64,000 nt of DNA, taken from NCBI GenBank assembly GCA_947095585.1, contig OX352761.1:21977777-22041776 (forward strand). Reading direction: 5' to 3'. The notes under the pieces were generated by a model. It worked only from the letters and a program-made list of their open reading frames with translations. It was not told where the DNA came from and searched no databases. This document shows, piece by piece, positions 51,897-64,000 of the stretch. The number at the start of each line of letters is the position of its first letter. The first letter of the stretch is position 1. Source of the DNA: Nephrocerus scutellatus (taxonomy: Eukaryota; Arthropoda; Insecta; Diptera; Pipunculidae). A program made the translations under genes and the position numbers.

Positions 51897-52501
51897 ACCC
51901 ATAAAATTTTTTAATGTAAATTCTCTAATAGGGGATACAAATGTGTGCAAAGTTTGAACCGGGTTAATATAGAAAAAATTAGCATTAAAGCCCCCTTCAC
52001 TTCAAAATTGTTTCAAAAACTATTCTCACCGGAGATGTGTAAACAAAATTTGCATGGGAAAAAAATTCAAATCAAAAACTCGAAAATTTTTACAAAAAGT
52101 TCGGTCTATTGGAGAAACACATATGTTTAAAATTTAAAGTAACTTGGGATAATTTTAAAATCATCGGAGATACACACGTATATAAAATTTGAAGAAAATC
52201 GGGTTATTTTTTTAAAATTTTTTAATGGGGCTCCAAAGTCTCCAAAGTTTTTACAAAAAGTGTTTTCCATCGGAGATACACATTTGTGTAATATTTTAAG
52301 AAAATCGGGTAAATTTTGTATGGGAGCCCCCCGACCCCAAGTATTGTCACCAGAAATATACATGTGTGCAAAATTTCAATAAAATGGGAAGTGGGTTGAA
52401 AAGTGATCAGAAAATCTGACCAGCCAGCCAGACAGCCAGCCAGACAGCCAGCCAGAATTGAAAAGGCAGCCACGTGCACGCGAAGTTAATATAGAGAATT
52501 T
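51897..52501 (+). mobile_element. DINE-like element, complete copy of about 605 bases
   Basis: 5' end caacccataaaatt, then gtaaattctctaatagg; four core units; a (CCAG/ACAG)n microsatellite at about 52421-52455; 3' end gttaatatagagaattta. It shows all parts of the family in the shortest form. Confidence 0.65.
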
Positions 52502-52599
52502 AATGAGCCAAATCGGACTAGCCGTTCTTAAGTAATGCGGTTACCAACGAATAGCATTTCTTTTTTATATATATAGATACCATTATGGAATAAAGAAGG

Positions 52600-53520
52600 A
52601 ACAGAACAAGGCTTGTCTGCAAAGTTTCTTTTAACCAGGGCAGCAAACGACCAAATCTTCGATTGTTTGAATCTGAATTTAAAAATTTTCGCATGCTATC
52701 CGGGAATCTTTTGGTCATTTAGTATTTATTATGGCATTTGCGCTGCTTCTGGCTATTCTAAACTTAACAAGATTTTCTTCGGAAGGGCAATTAACGTAGT
52801 CCAAATGGGCTGTTTGTTTTTACTAGAGACAGCTGACCTGCTATTTACATTTAAACACTTATTCTTACGAATATTGCTTTTCTTAAAGGAGGAAGGAATA
52901 CAATTTTTCATTCCAAGCAAAATAGTTGACGTAACAAGTTGAGATGCTTCATCAGCGTTATTGTTGGAAAAGCAGGTTGACCAATCAAATGAGCTATAAG
53001 ATCGATTCAGGAGGTCCCAGTTAGCATTTTACGATTAGGCTCTACAAGGGCTGGGGTAATTGAAAATTTGGCTATTACCAGAGCGTGGTCGGAAAGTCAA
53101 TTGAACATTTCTCTGGCATAAAAGTTAGAAATAAATCTAAAAGTTGAGGGTGATTGACCAGTAATATCAGGATACCTAGTTGGCTTATCGACAAGTTGGG
53201 TAAGAAGATTAATATTTGAAAATAATTATGCGGTTTCAATGGAAGCCGATAACGTTCAATCATCAGTCAATTAATGGATAATCACAGTTTGTAGAAGACA
53301 ACAGGTCATTCACATATTGATACCATGTGAAGCTGAAGATATACCGTTCAATACAACTTTTATTTTACGGTTCCATAAATAATCTATAATCCATGCAATG
53401 AGAGTGGAGTGTAAGTTGTGTGCACGAATTTTATAAATAAGACAATCATGCCATACTCTATCAAAAGCCTTTAAAATATCGATGTTCGATCTCTTCCATT
53501 TGAAAAGTTCAACCAAGTAT
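52600..53520 (-). pseudogene. Non-LTR endonuclease-to-RT fragment
   Basis: The minus strand reads DILKAFDRVWHDCLIYKI at about 53470, an RT motif A (D-x-x-K-A-F-D). A second piece (HPQLLDLFLT, then DFPTTLW) near 53100-53180 is endonuclease-like. Collinearity is broken and stops are frequent. Confidence 0.5.
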
Positions 53521-53639
53521 CATTGTGGACATTGAATTCCGATGTTGGTGAATCTTGTCTATCGTTTCCGATTAATAGTCAAACATTGAAAATCTTTTCT
53601 GGTATTCATAGAACGAAATAATTCCCGATGCAGAGCATT

Positions 53640-55370
53640 CCGATGTGGAGACTGAGAGAGAAACGGGTTTTGAAGTTGGCTTGGAATTGTATCAATTGTA
53701 CTTTGAGCCAGAGCAAAGAAAAGTGACAGTTTTGAGGAGGACGAGAGATGCAGATGAAGCTCTAGAAAATGCGGATGATGATGAAAATACCTACATCATC
53801 TTAGCAGAGGGTTCAGCGTCAGTTGTAGAAGTTTCGATTGACGATGGAGTTTTTCTTGAGATTGTAGCTGAAAATTCTTCAACCCACGATAAAGTCTTCA
53901 AAGTAATACCACAGAAAAGACATACAGTGGAGTAGAGCTACACCGTTTCAATTAGAAAAAATTCCTTTCGAGCAAATAGATTTGGTTTCATTAGGTGATG
54001 TCCTTGAGGCATTTAAATATTTTGAAAACTGCTTCACTGAAGATATTTTTGACAAAATGTGTTTTTATACAAACCTTTATGACACACAGCAACAAGAGCC
54101 TTTAAGTCAACAACAAAAGAGGAGTTAAAGGTATTTATTGGCCTTTATATAATGATGGCGGGATGCCTCCGGTTGCCAAGAATATCACTCTATTGGGATC
54201 GTTCCAATAAAATTGAACTATTTGGCAAGTCTACTATAGATTTACATAGATTGCGCTTAGTGCGATTGCACGTCCATTTTGTCAATAATCTAGACATTCC
54301 CAAAAACTGTACTGACCGCTTTGCAAAACTTAGGCCCTTGAACCAGTCGAAGAAAATGTTTGCATGGATGAACAAATTGTTCCTTTTACTGGTCCTCATT
54401 CCTGCAAAATGTACCATAAGGATTAGCCCCATAGTTGGTGGTTTCTTTTTATACGTACTTTGTGGAAAGTCTGGTTTTCCATATGACTTCATTGTCTATC
54501 AGGGCAAATTTGGAATAGAAATTGATAGTGAATATCATCGACAATATGGATTCTCCATAGCAGTCGTATTACAGTTATAAAAAAGGCTTTCGTCAATTGG
54601 CCATAATCTATTTTTTGATAATTATTTTAACTCGTATAATCTTTTGGAAATGCTTCGTCAAAAAAACGTAAATGCAAGAATTAACCGATTTAATTCTCCG
54701 CCAGTACAATTAGATAAGGTTCTTTAAGAGAAAGGAAGGGGCTCGACTGATAGTGTTGTCAGCCGGGATGGTAAAATCGTATTTGTCAAGTGGAATGATA
54801 ATCGTCCGATACATTTACCGTCGAATTACGTTGGCTTGATCATGTAGAGAGAAACGACAAGAAAACTAAGACATTCGTTAAATTTACACAGCCAGATATT
54901 GTAAAGCTGTACAACGAATCAATGGGTGGTGTAGATTTGCTCGATCAGCTGATCAGCTACTACAGAATACACGTAAAGTCTACCAAATGGACCCTTAGAC
55001 TATTATGCCACTTTATTGATTTTGCTTTAGCGGCGTCTTGGATCATGTATAAGGAAGATTGTCAAAAACTTGGAACACGGAGTTCGGACATATTGGACCT
55101 CCTACACTTTCGAATAAAATAAGCAAGCAGCTTAGTTGACTTGAACACTGCATATGCTTCTCTCAAGAAACATGGCCGACCTTCAGCAACATGTACTGAA
55201 GAATATTCTCCATGTACCTCATAAAAAAAAAGGTACGAACAAAGACCTGAAGCTGAGCAACGATCTGATGAAATAGGCCATTTTCCAGTTCATGATAACG
55301 GTGCAACTGAGACAAAATGCAAGAACTGGGACTTTAGAGGAAGGACTTATTTTATGGGCCAAAAATGCAA
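53640..55370 (+). pseudogene. Decayed piggyBac-type transposase
   Basis: Fragments in order are VFIGLYIMMAGCLRLPRISLYW at about 54133 split over frames (FxGLxxMxGxxxLPxxxxYW in intact relatives), then an IDEQIVPFTG catalytic-D region near 54365 out of frame, NYVGLD-like near 54825, and MGGVDLLDQLISYYRI at 54922, highly characteristic of piggyBac transposases. A C-terminal Cys-rich remnant lies near 55270-55350. Multiple frameshifts; terminal repeats not identified. Confidence 0.75.
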
Positions 55371-55559
55371 GGTTCAAAAAATTGTTTTTTTTAAATTTTC
55401 ATGTTAATAATTAATCAACACAATTGATAATAATAATACTATATTGAACTAAAAGAGAATATCTGAAATAATTAATTATTTGCAAAATAATTTCACATCT
55501 TTGAATTTCTTTCAACTTTTATACATTTCATAGTTTTTGTACGATATATCGTACAATAT

Positions 55560-58500
55560 TGCTCTAAAGTTAAAATTTCTAGCGCGGATGTAGTAAAGCT
55601 GTCATTTGTTTATAATAATGACAACTATATTATGTTGTGCATATATAGATTGCATAAGTTTAGTAAAGATGTCTTCATTGATGAGCTGAGCAATATTCTA
55701 AGTATAAATAAGGCAAAAAACTTAATATTGTTGGGAGATATCAATATTGATATTCTGAATAAATCTGACAAAGATTCGGAGAACTACTTGTCTCTGATGG
55801 CATGGAATGGTCTTAAAAGTTTTTTTATCGAGCCAACCCGTTTAACTGATTCTTCAAAGAGTTGCAATGAACACATATTTGGAAGATTTCATAAAAATAA
55901 CAAAAATACCTTTAGGGCAGAAGTGTATGATCTTAAGCTGACTGATCATTTTATGGTTGCACTCAATAACTCTATTGACTCGAATCATAATGCAAGTTGC
56001 AATCCACAAAAAAAAAATTAAATATTGCACTGATTTTAATTCCTTAAATGAACTTTTGAAATATGAATTCTAGAAGCCAGTTTATTCAGAAAGAAATCCT
56101 TCAATTGCTTTTGATCTATTTAATTCAATTATAAAAAACCATATTCAGTCCTGTACTTCAATGCACAAATTGAATACCAGAACGCATTTAAAGCCCTGGA
56201 TGACCAATAATCTCCTTAAAGCAGTGAATATGAAAAATTCTTTCAGTGTGTGTTTCAAAAAGCATTATGATGGATTATGCAAAACAATTAGAAAAAAGAT
56301 TGAAGATAGGCGGAACATCTATTATACTAACTTATTCGAAAGAGCTTAGGGTAACGTAAGAGAAGAATGGAGAGTGGTGGATAGCATTCTAGATAAGGAA
56401 AGACATTCTATAAAAATTGATAATGTTGAAGATGATGGTGTTTTGTTAACTGACGCAAGCAGCATTTCAGAAAAATATAAAAACTATTTCACTGAAGTTT
56501 CAGAAAATTTGAAACCGTCTGTTGATTTATGTGTGGGATGTGATTGCTCGATACCCATAAATGATAATATTCAATTAAACAGTTTTGTTTTTAACAAAAT
56601 TTCTTCGTACGAAACGTACAAGGCTATTTCATCATTAAAAAAACAACCCATAAAAATACAATTTTTCATGTAACATTCTCTAATAGGAGATGGGTATGTG
56701 TTAAAATTTGAAGAAAATAGAGCTAATTTTTAAAAAATTTATATGGGCACCCATCACCAAACTCGGACCTCAGGGCCTCACTCCAAAAACTTTACAAAAA
56801 AGGTTGTCCATCGGAGATACATGTATATAAGTTTTTTAAAAAATTTGTTGGGGCCCCATGACCCTCCAAACCCTGTCTCCAAAAGTGTTGCCCATCGGGG
56901 TCTCCTAATTTTTTACAAAAAGCGTTTTTCATCGGAGATACATACGTATATAAAATTTAAAGAAAATCGGGTTAATTTTTTTTTAAATTTTGGGGCCCCA
57001 CGACCGCGGGACCCAGGGTCTCCAAATTTTTTACAAAAAGTTTTGTCTATCGGAGTGACACATGTGTATTAAATTTGACGAAAATCGGGTTAATGTAATT
57101 AAAAAAAAGTTATGGGGCCCCACGAACCCGGGCCCTGGGTCTCCCAATTTTTTACAAAAAGTGTTTTTCATCGGAGATACATACGTATATAAAATTTAAA
57201 GAAAATCGGGTTAATTTTTTTTTTAAATTTTGGAGCCCCCCGACCCCGGGACCCAGGGTCTCCAAATTTTTTACAAAAAGTGTTGTCTATCGGAGGGACA
57301 CATGTGTATTAAATTTGACGAAAATCGAGTAAAATTTTGTAAAATATTTGTTGGGTTAAAAATTGATCGCAAGTTTCCATGACACACAAATCCACAAACC
57401 CACGGGCAAGTGAAGTTAATATAGAGAATTTAAAAAAATAAGAGTTCATGCACTAGTGATGGTATATCAAGTATATTACTAAAACAAATTGCGTTGTACG
57501 TAGTTGATGTATTAAGTTTCTTATTTAACCTAAGTGTTGAAAAAGGTTGCTTCCCTCATCGATTGAAATGTGCTGATGTTGTACCACTATTTAAAAAAGG
57601 TAATAGAAAACACGTCACTGACTATAGACCTATATCTTTACTTTCCACCTTTTCCAAGCTTTTTGAAAAATTAATTAAAGTTCGAATTGTGTCCTTTTTG
57701 GACAAAAATAGATTTTTTAGTAGCAACCAATTTGGGTTTAGATCGGGTATGTCAACAGAAGATGTCATTCTCAGATTGTGTAGTCAGATATACGACAGTA
57801 CCAATGTTAGTAAATCTACCATGGCTATCTTTGTAAATATGACAAAAGCGTTTGATATGGTGGACCATGAAATATTGCTAAATAAATTATATAACGCTGG
57901 TTTAAGAGGAAAAATATTTATACAAAGAGTTAATATAAATGGAACATTTAGCAGCCCGCGTTTTTTTTAAAAATAGTGTACCTCAGGGTTCCGTTTTCAG
58001 TCCACTTTTTTTTTTCCTAATATACATTAATTCTCTGTTCAATCTTAATTTGAATGGTTTAGCCTACAGCTTTTGCCGATGATTTAGCTATCACTTACCA
58101 ATTTCAGACTACTTTTGAATGTATTGCCAACATCGAGGAAGATCTTGAAACATTAAGGTTGTGGTTTGCTGCTCATAAGTTGATCATTAGCGAGAAAACA
58201 AAACTAATGTCGTTTAAGATATCTAGTAATAGGCTATATGACTTTAATCTTTATTTTCATGCGCACAATTGTAAGCAGTTTAGCTTACCAATTCATAAAT
58301 GTGGTAAATGGAATTTTACAAGCAACACTCAATGCTCGCCTAGTTGCTTTATAATTGAGTCAGTGCGTCAATTTAAGTATCTTGGTGTATTAATTGGTTA
58401 TAACTTGAACTGGAAAGACCATATCTGCTCGATTAAATCACATTTATTGTTGGTGACTCGTAAAATGTACCTTATAAAGCCCTTTTGCGGTAAAAAAGTC

Positions 58501-59290
58501 TTGACCTTGATCTATTACGGCCTTGCACACTCAAAGTTGCAATACGGTATAACAAGTTGGGGTGGTGCATATGCTAATGCTTTTGTACACCTCTTGATGG
58601 CACAGAAACATTTGATACGAATTATAAGCAATAAAAATCGCTCCGCTGAAAGTTGGCCATTGTACAAGGAATTGCGAATTATACCAATGAGACATTTGTA
58701 TGTATTTAAAGTATTGAGAGAATTTTTTAAATCAAGTGGTAACATTCCAAGTAGAAACTCGCAAATCTACAGTCTGCGTGTTAACAATATGGACCTTGTC
58801 AATGTTCCAATCGCAAATAAAACTCATTTTTCGCTTTTTTTTACTATTACGGCTCCAAATTTTTTTAATAAGTTACCACAATTTATTAGAAGAACAGTTC
58901 GTTTTTCTTCATTTATTAATAAAGTTAAAGACTGTCTATTTACAATTAACTATGAGTGCATTGAATCATTTCTAAGAACCATATAATAATTCCTGTATTT
59001 ATTTTATACTGATATTTTTATTTATATTGTATTTTTTTTTTAATTTCTAAATGTGTAAATAACTTGCGAACAATACACATTTGTATTATAATAACTTATT
59101 TAGTACATACTGATTGTCACCCCACATCAGATCTCTTTTGAAAAATCAATCTGTTGAAGTGTCGTTCAACACTTACTGTTCAAGTTAAAGAACGAACACT
59201 ATTTATTTAATTCCATTTGTATAAGAAAACATTTTTTGTAACTAGTTTTTTAAGTTGGAAATGAATAAAACATCTTATTGAATTGAATAT
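55560..59290 (+). mobile_element. CR1-like non-LTR retrotransposon, frameshifted, with a DINE-like insertion
   Basis: Endonuclease remnant LILLGDINIDILNKSDKD near 55730 and SCNEHIF near 55865. The region before RT is at 56374-56640 and is interrupted exactly in a lysine run (A-run) by the DINE-like copy. It resumes at 57433 with CTSDGIS in frame, then VVPLFKKGNRKHVTDYRPIS near 57585, NMTKAFDMVDHEILL near 57840 (motif A Asp changed to Asn) and FADDLAITY-type near 58075. A thumb region follows at 58159-58986 (VRQFKYLGVLIGYNLNWKDH, YGLAHSKLQYGITSWGG). The tail cttattgaattgaat at 59270-59287 resembles CR1-group 3' ends. Confidence 0.75.
56644..57432 (+). mobile_element. DINE-like element, complete copy inside the CR1-like element
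   Basis: It starts at caacccataaaaatac and ends at gttaatatagagaattt. About six core units include a near-identical pair of about 240 bases (56920-57090 against 57160-57330). Flanks are A-runs on both sides. Confidence 0.65.
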
Positions 59291-60430
59291 TTGTTTGCCC
59301 ATTTGTTTGTTTATATAAAAAAAAATTTAAAATTTTTTAATTAAAATTTAATAAAAATATCTACTATATATAACTTGAAGAACATCTGAAATAATTTTTT
59401 TTTAGAAATTGCGAAAAACCACACGAAAGGAAACTTGAGGTAGAAATGACCTCAATAATTTAAAAGTTATTCAATTTTCTGCTGAACAGCTACTAAAAGC
59501 TTATTTTGGGTCTGATTTTAATTATCTTATTAGCAACGTTTTGATAAAAAAAATAAAAATAAATTAAAATTTAAAAGGATCACTCAAATCTACAGATCCT
59601 TTACAACTTACTATTAAGCTTACCTGACTTATAAATTCAAAATAAGATTCTTAACACAATTTCGCAATGCAAGTAAAACTGATTTTTTTAAATTCAAACT
59701 AAATTCAAATTGAATATAAGTAACACCAGAGCAACTGATTCACCAAAAGTTCAAAACTTTTTGACTGCCATAGAAACTTTGCGATCTTCTTATAGTCTGA
59801 GATAAAACCAGCCATCTCCAGACTGCCACTTAATTTGAAACTTCATGTGAAGTGATAAGAGGGATTATTACATTAGCAAAGATTATAAAACAGATTTTTA
59901 TAGCCTTTAATAAGTATGTAGTGTTATAATACATATTATATGTCACACTTGCGCAAGATAAGAATATGTTGTCGTTTGAATTTTGAACGAATAAGCAGCG
60001 GACACAATTAGTTGGGAAACTTAATTAGACCAGACTGGTTTTTAGCCGTAACACTTTGCCCTGTCACGCTTTGTGTTGTCACGTTTTTCATTCCTCACGC
60101 CCATTTCTTCATTACCCGAGGGATCCTTATCAACAAAAATAAAGTGTTTCTTGTTGCAAGGAAGGCATTTTTGGTTGGCATCTTGGCATTGATAAAATTA
60201 TAGCCATTATCGCAAATTCGATTTTTGTTTAATTGCTTAATTTTGCTCTAGCCAACTCTAACTAAAAATCATATAATATTTTTTTGCTTTTGTCAAAATA
60301 TTTCGTTGTTCTGTGTACAAACAAATATTCAAAGTTCTAAATATTAAAATACAAGCGGAAATACCCGGCTGCTCCATCCCACTAACCTCCACCCTACTGA
60401 CCAACCGCCCGCTAACCACCCGCCATTAAT
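59291..60430. other. No gene; contains one dispersed repeat
   Basis: 59939-60040 (tgtcacacttgcgcaagataag... to ...acttaattagaccaga) matches 63424-63500 in the same orientation. The 63-codon frame at 60012 is not convincing. Confidence 0.45.
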
Positions 60431-60434
60431 TTGA

Positions 60435-62500
60435 AACTTTAAGTGAACTCATAATTTGGCATCCCTAAACTCTTAGCATCCTGGTGTACGCCATCTTTCC
60501 AGCGTAGGCTTGGCCGGCCTCGCTGTTGTGTTCCAGAAATCCTATCGAAAAGGACTTTCCGAACAGGATCCTCTTCGCTCATGCGAGCTAGGTTTCCTGC
60601 CCACCGGAGCCTACCGATCTTAATTTTCTTCACGATGTCAACATCGCGGCATCGCTCGTAGATCGCATCATTGTAGAGTCTCCGGAATCATCCTCCCTCA
60701 CATACGGGGCCAACAATTCTCCGTAAGACTTTTTTCTCGAACGCGGCTAAGAGGTCAGAATGATTTTTGCTTAGCACCGAAGTCTCGGATTCATATGTAA
60801 TTACTGGTATGACCATTGTCTTATATACCAGCAGCTTGGATGTTATAGTTAAATTCCTGGATTTGAAGAGTCTTGACATACGTATTAAGTAATAAGCCAA
60901 CTCGTATTTCTGGTTCCATGCTGTTATCGGCTGCTAAAGTTGACCAGAGATAGTTAAAGGATTGCACTACTTCAAATTCGTGCTCCACTATTTGAATTGA
61001 GGGACCAATGTTGGATCTTCTACGCGCAGACGTGGCCACTATGTACTTTGTTTTGCTCTCATTTATGTGCAGCCCGAGATGTCAATATCGTCTGCGTAAG
61101 CCAGCATCTGAATGGACTTATAGAGGATTATTCCTCTCGCCGTTACGTCAGAGTGTCGGATCACTTTCTCCAACGCCAGGTTGAAGAGGACGCAGGCCAG
61201 TCCATCCCATTGTCGGAGCCCGTTATAGATGTTGAATGGGCTTAATAGTGATCCGGATATTTTTACTTGGCTTATAACATTGTCATGGTTATGGTCAACC
61301 TACATAGTCATGTCAGTTTATTTGGGATGCCGAATTCTCTCATGGCTTCATAAATTTCTAATAAGGCTATGCTATTATAGGCGGCTTTAAAGTCTATAAA
61401 AATATGGTGTAGTGAGTTTTGAAACTATAGACATTATTCCATCACCTGCCTAAGGGTGATGATAGAGGAGATCTTATACGCGGTACTCAACAACGTTATA
61501 CCACGATAATTGCTGCAGGTTGTGATATTTCCTTTCTAATGTATGTGGCACAGGATGCCACTTCGCCAGATTTCTGGCATCGCTTCTTTCTCCCATACTT
61601 GCACTATTAGTTCGTGAATTGATTGGTGTATTGCGGGCCTCCTGTTTTAATTATCTCCGCTGGGATACCATTAGATCCCGGGGCCTTATTATTTTTTTTA
61701 TCGCTCTGCTAACTTTGTCAGTTAGCTGTACTCTTTGGTAGAAGTTTCGCGCCTGGTGCGGTTCTCGCTCTCTATACTGTTCTAGTTCACGGACGAGATT
61801 CTTCTCCCAGGCTGTTTTCTCTCGTCGGTGAACTGTTTTTCATATCTTCCGAGCTCTTTATATTCATCTTCGCGTGCCCGCCTTCTTTGAGATTGTTGCA
61901 TTGCTCGGTACGCAACATTCTTACGTTCGGTCACTAGATTACATTCGTCATCCAACCAGTCGTTCCGATCTCTACGAATACTGCCTAAGATGGAGTCAGC
62001 AGTACCAACGACAATATTCTTAAGGCGTGTCCATTTATCTGCTGCGCCTTGAATTTCATCCCAGGACTACTCTCCCTGCATTTAGTGCGAGTCCTATCGC
62101 TTGACCGTAGTTGTTTCTGGTTTCTGCGTTGCGAAAGGTAACGGTGTTGACTATAATATGATTCGCGGATGCAGTCTTTCGTGATGATGCAATCCTCGCT
62201 CGTAGCACCATACCAACAAGATTTTGGTCCAAGTCGACGTTGGCACCTCGGTACGTTCGTACCGTAATCAGGTTCGGGTTGTGGCGGCTCTCTATTAACA
62301 CTTGGTTTATTTGGTTGCGAGTGGATCCAGCAGTATATTCCCAGGTTGGATATTTTTACGCGCAAACCTAGTACTCAGAACGACCCTATTGCTGCCCTCT
62401 CTATGACTCGTTGTCGATTGTCATTAGTGTTCTCCTGTAAGCAATGAGTGCCAATGTACTGCCTGAATACTGACTCCCTACGTCATACTGAGGACATAAA
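60435..62500 (-). mobile_element. RTE-type retrotransposon, decayed longer copy
   Basis: From the 3' side on the minus strand: RLRWAGNLARMSEEDPVRKVL and RGRPSLRWKDGVHQDAKSLG (60439-60633), LLVYKTMVIPVITYESETSV (60800), FEVVQSFNYLWSTLAADNSM (60960), AYADDIDI near 61090 with one base change, RT fingers out of frame at 61200-61900, endonuclease TYRGANVDLDQNLVGMV at 62200-62260. Parallels 42570-49150 without the insertions. Confidence 0.7.
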
Positions 62501-62639
62501 TGCAAGACCGTTTGAAGAAGATTGTGCACTAGAGTGAAGTTGTATGAGTGCATCTATTCCACGTGTAATTTTTTGCACTGTTGCTACAGGAACATTAAGA
62601 CGGCATGCAACACTTCCTATACGTAGTAGTAGTAACACA

Positions 62640-63300
62640 ACCCGCACTATCTCGCTCTTGTTGACCGAATGCACAAATATTGTGGCACGGAATGGAAGGA
62701 AATTGAAAACACTTAAGTATTACATTTGTCAAAAACAAAATGTATCCCAGAGCATTTCTCGGAATAATCGTGTTTTTAAATACAATTAAAAAAAATTTGT
62801 CGACTTGGATGAACTTCATATCGGTATGGCTTTAATATTTTAAAAAAATGTACATGGTTTCATCATAAAAATTTAATTTTCTTCCAAAAAAGATCAACAA
62901 CAACCTTGTAGTTGGTAGTGTCCAAAAGTTATAGGGTGTGAAGTCATGTAATATCAAAAGTACGTTTTCGTTCATTTTACAAACTTTCAATTTTAACACT
63001 GCTTCTGTTGACCGAGTGCATAAAAATTAAGAGGTAAATTGTCAAAAAATTAAATGGGCTTTAAGACTGCATTTGTCAAAAAAAAAATTATCCGAGAGTT
63101 CTTCTTTTTAAATAAAATTAAAAAAAAATTTTGACTTTGAAGTTTAAGAAGTTTAAGGTTTTAAGAATTTAAAAAAATGTACATTATTTGACCTTAAAAA
63201 CTAAATTTTCTTTCCAAAAAGACCAACAGTGACCTTGTAGCTAGAAGCGTTCTGGTGTTACATGGTGTGAAATGATGTAAGGTCAAAAGTACGTCTCTTC
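62640..63300. repeat. Tandem duplication, period about 350 bases
   Basis: The first copy (about 62655-62973) and second (about 63005-63298) share ttgaccga-tgca-aaa, catttgtcaaaaa, aaaaaatgtacat, ttcttccaaaaaagatcaac and ccttgtag-t-g-ag blocks. A weak helix-turn-helix-like minus-strand frame (ACRLNVPVATVQKI) sits just outside at 62550-62600, which could hint at a Tc1-like relic. Confidence 0.5.
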
Positions 63301-63499
63301 CCATTAAACCGCTACGTGCTCCGCAGGGGGTGAAAATAGACGCCCCTTCCCGTACGATTTTTTTCACGAAATTAACCAAGGAATCACCCCATTAAGTATT
63401 TGCCACCTAAACGAATACACCCTATGTGTCACACTTGCGCAAGTTAAGCATATGTTGTTGTTTGTATTTTAAACGAAACTTAATTAGACCAGATTGCAC

Positions 63500-63720
63500 C
63501 AACTACTTATCACTTATTACTTATCAACTTATCATAAGTTAGTTTTTTTGATAATGTTAAGTGATAAGTGTTTCACCAAAAGTAACAAAATCTCACTCAC
63601 TTATCAATTGAAAACTTATCAAATTTTGATAATGATAAGTGATAATCGTTGCACATCAGAATGTCTATAACTTATCAATTGACAAGTTATCAAATTTTTA
63701 TGATAAGTTGTACTGATCTA
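63500..63720. repeat. Cluster of ACTTATC/GATAAGT inverted repeats
   Basis: Nine exact heptamers (six ACTTATC, three GATAAGT) in about 200 bases, arranged as three neighbouring imperfect hairpins, for example acttatcaaattttgataatgataagt. Probably a foldback-type relic. No coding content. Confidence 0.6.
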
Positions 63721-64000
63721 TACAAAATTGCTATAAATGTGATAGTGCTTGCGAAATAATGTGCTTTCCGCACATTATATATGTTAAATACGGTTTTGTA
63801 CCTATATAGCAAAACAATAAAAACATTTTTATTCTGTAATTTAATAACAACAACAATTTTGAATGTATATATAATAATACGTTTCTCAATTGAGTGTTCT
63901 CATTTCCGGTTTTAGAACCAATTGTAAAACTTTTTTTTTGTTGCTTTTAAAGTAAACTCTCTTTTCTAAATGTCAACGATTTTTGAACAGTACTTAAACA

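Overview
This window is nuclear DNA of an insect, most likely a fly, although the order is inferred and not proven. It has spliceosomal introns, a large mix of decayed non-LTR retrotransposons (R1-, RTE-, CR1/L2- and I/LOA-like), hAT and piggyBac remnants, Helentron/DINE-1-like short elements, long microsatellites and one 200-base assembly gap. I see no bacterial operon structure, rRNA gene or CRISPR.

The one large non-transposon gene lies on the minus strand between about 35.5 kb and 19.6 kb. It has the architecture of a bacterial SpvB/TcB plus Rhs (YD-repeat) polymorphic toxin but is built as a eukaryotic gene. A non-coding first exon ends at 35504 and is followed by a 312-base intron. Exon 2 is 35191-31135 with the ATG at 35143. 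A 4.1-kb intron (31134-27042) separates it from exon 3 (27041-19741), and an AATAAA lies about 100 bases past the stop. Donors, acceptors and codon phase agree and give an uninterrupted coding length of 3769 codons plus stop. Exon 2 encodes the SpvB/FG-GAP half. Exon 3 encodes the YD repeats, the Rhs core, a hydrophobic segment, a Cys-Ala-Glu...Cys-x-x-Cys zinc-deaminase signature, a furin-like RSRR site and an unrecognised C-terminal domain. All surrounding mobile DNA is broken while these about 11 kb of coding sequence are intact, which suggests a horizontally acquired gene under selection. This is the best candidate for an undescribed system.

Layout: 0-14.4 kb holds RTE-type, hAT and I/LOA-type fragments and diverged repeats; 14.9-19.3 kb a decayed I/LOA-type element; 19.6-35.6 kb the SpvB-Rhs gene with retroelements in its large intron; 35.9-37.5 kb an RNase H-bearing element fragment; 37.7-41.8 kb an intact CR1/L2-like ORF2 with a 3' (ATT)n tract of about 250 units; 42.6-49.2 kb an RTE copy split by a DINE-like element that is itself split by an R1-clade element in an (AC)n microsatellite; 49.5-55.4 kb retroelement, minisatellite, Helitron-helicase and piggyBac remnants; 55.6-59.3 kb a CR1-like pseudo-element with a DINE-like insertion; 60.4-62.5 kb another RTE copy; 62.6-64 kb tandem and palindromic AT-rich repeats.
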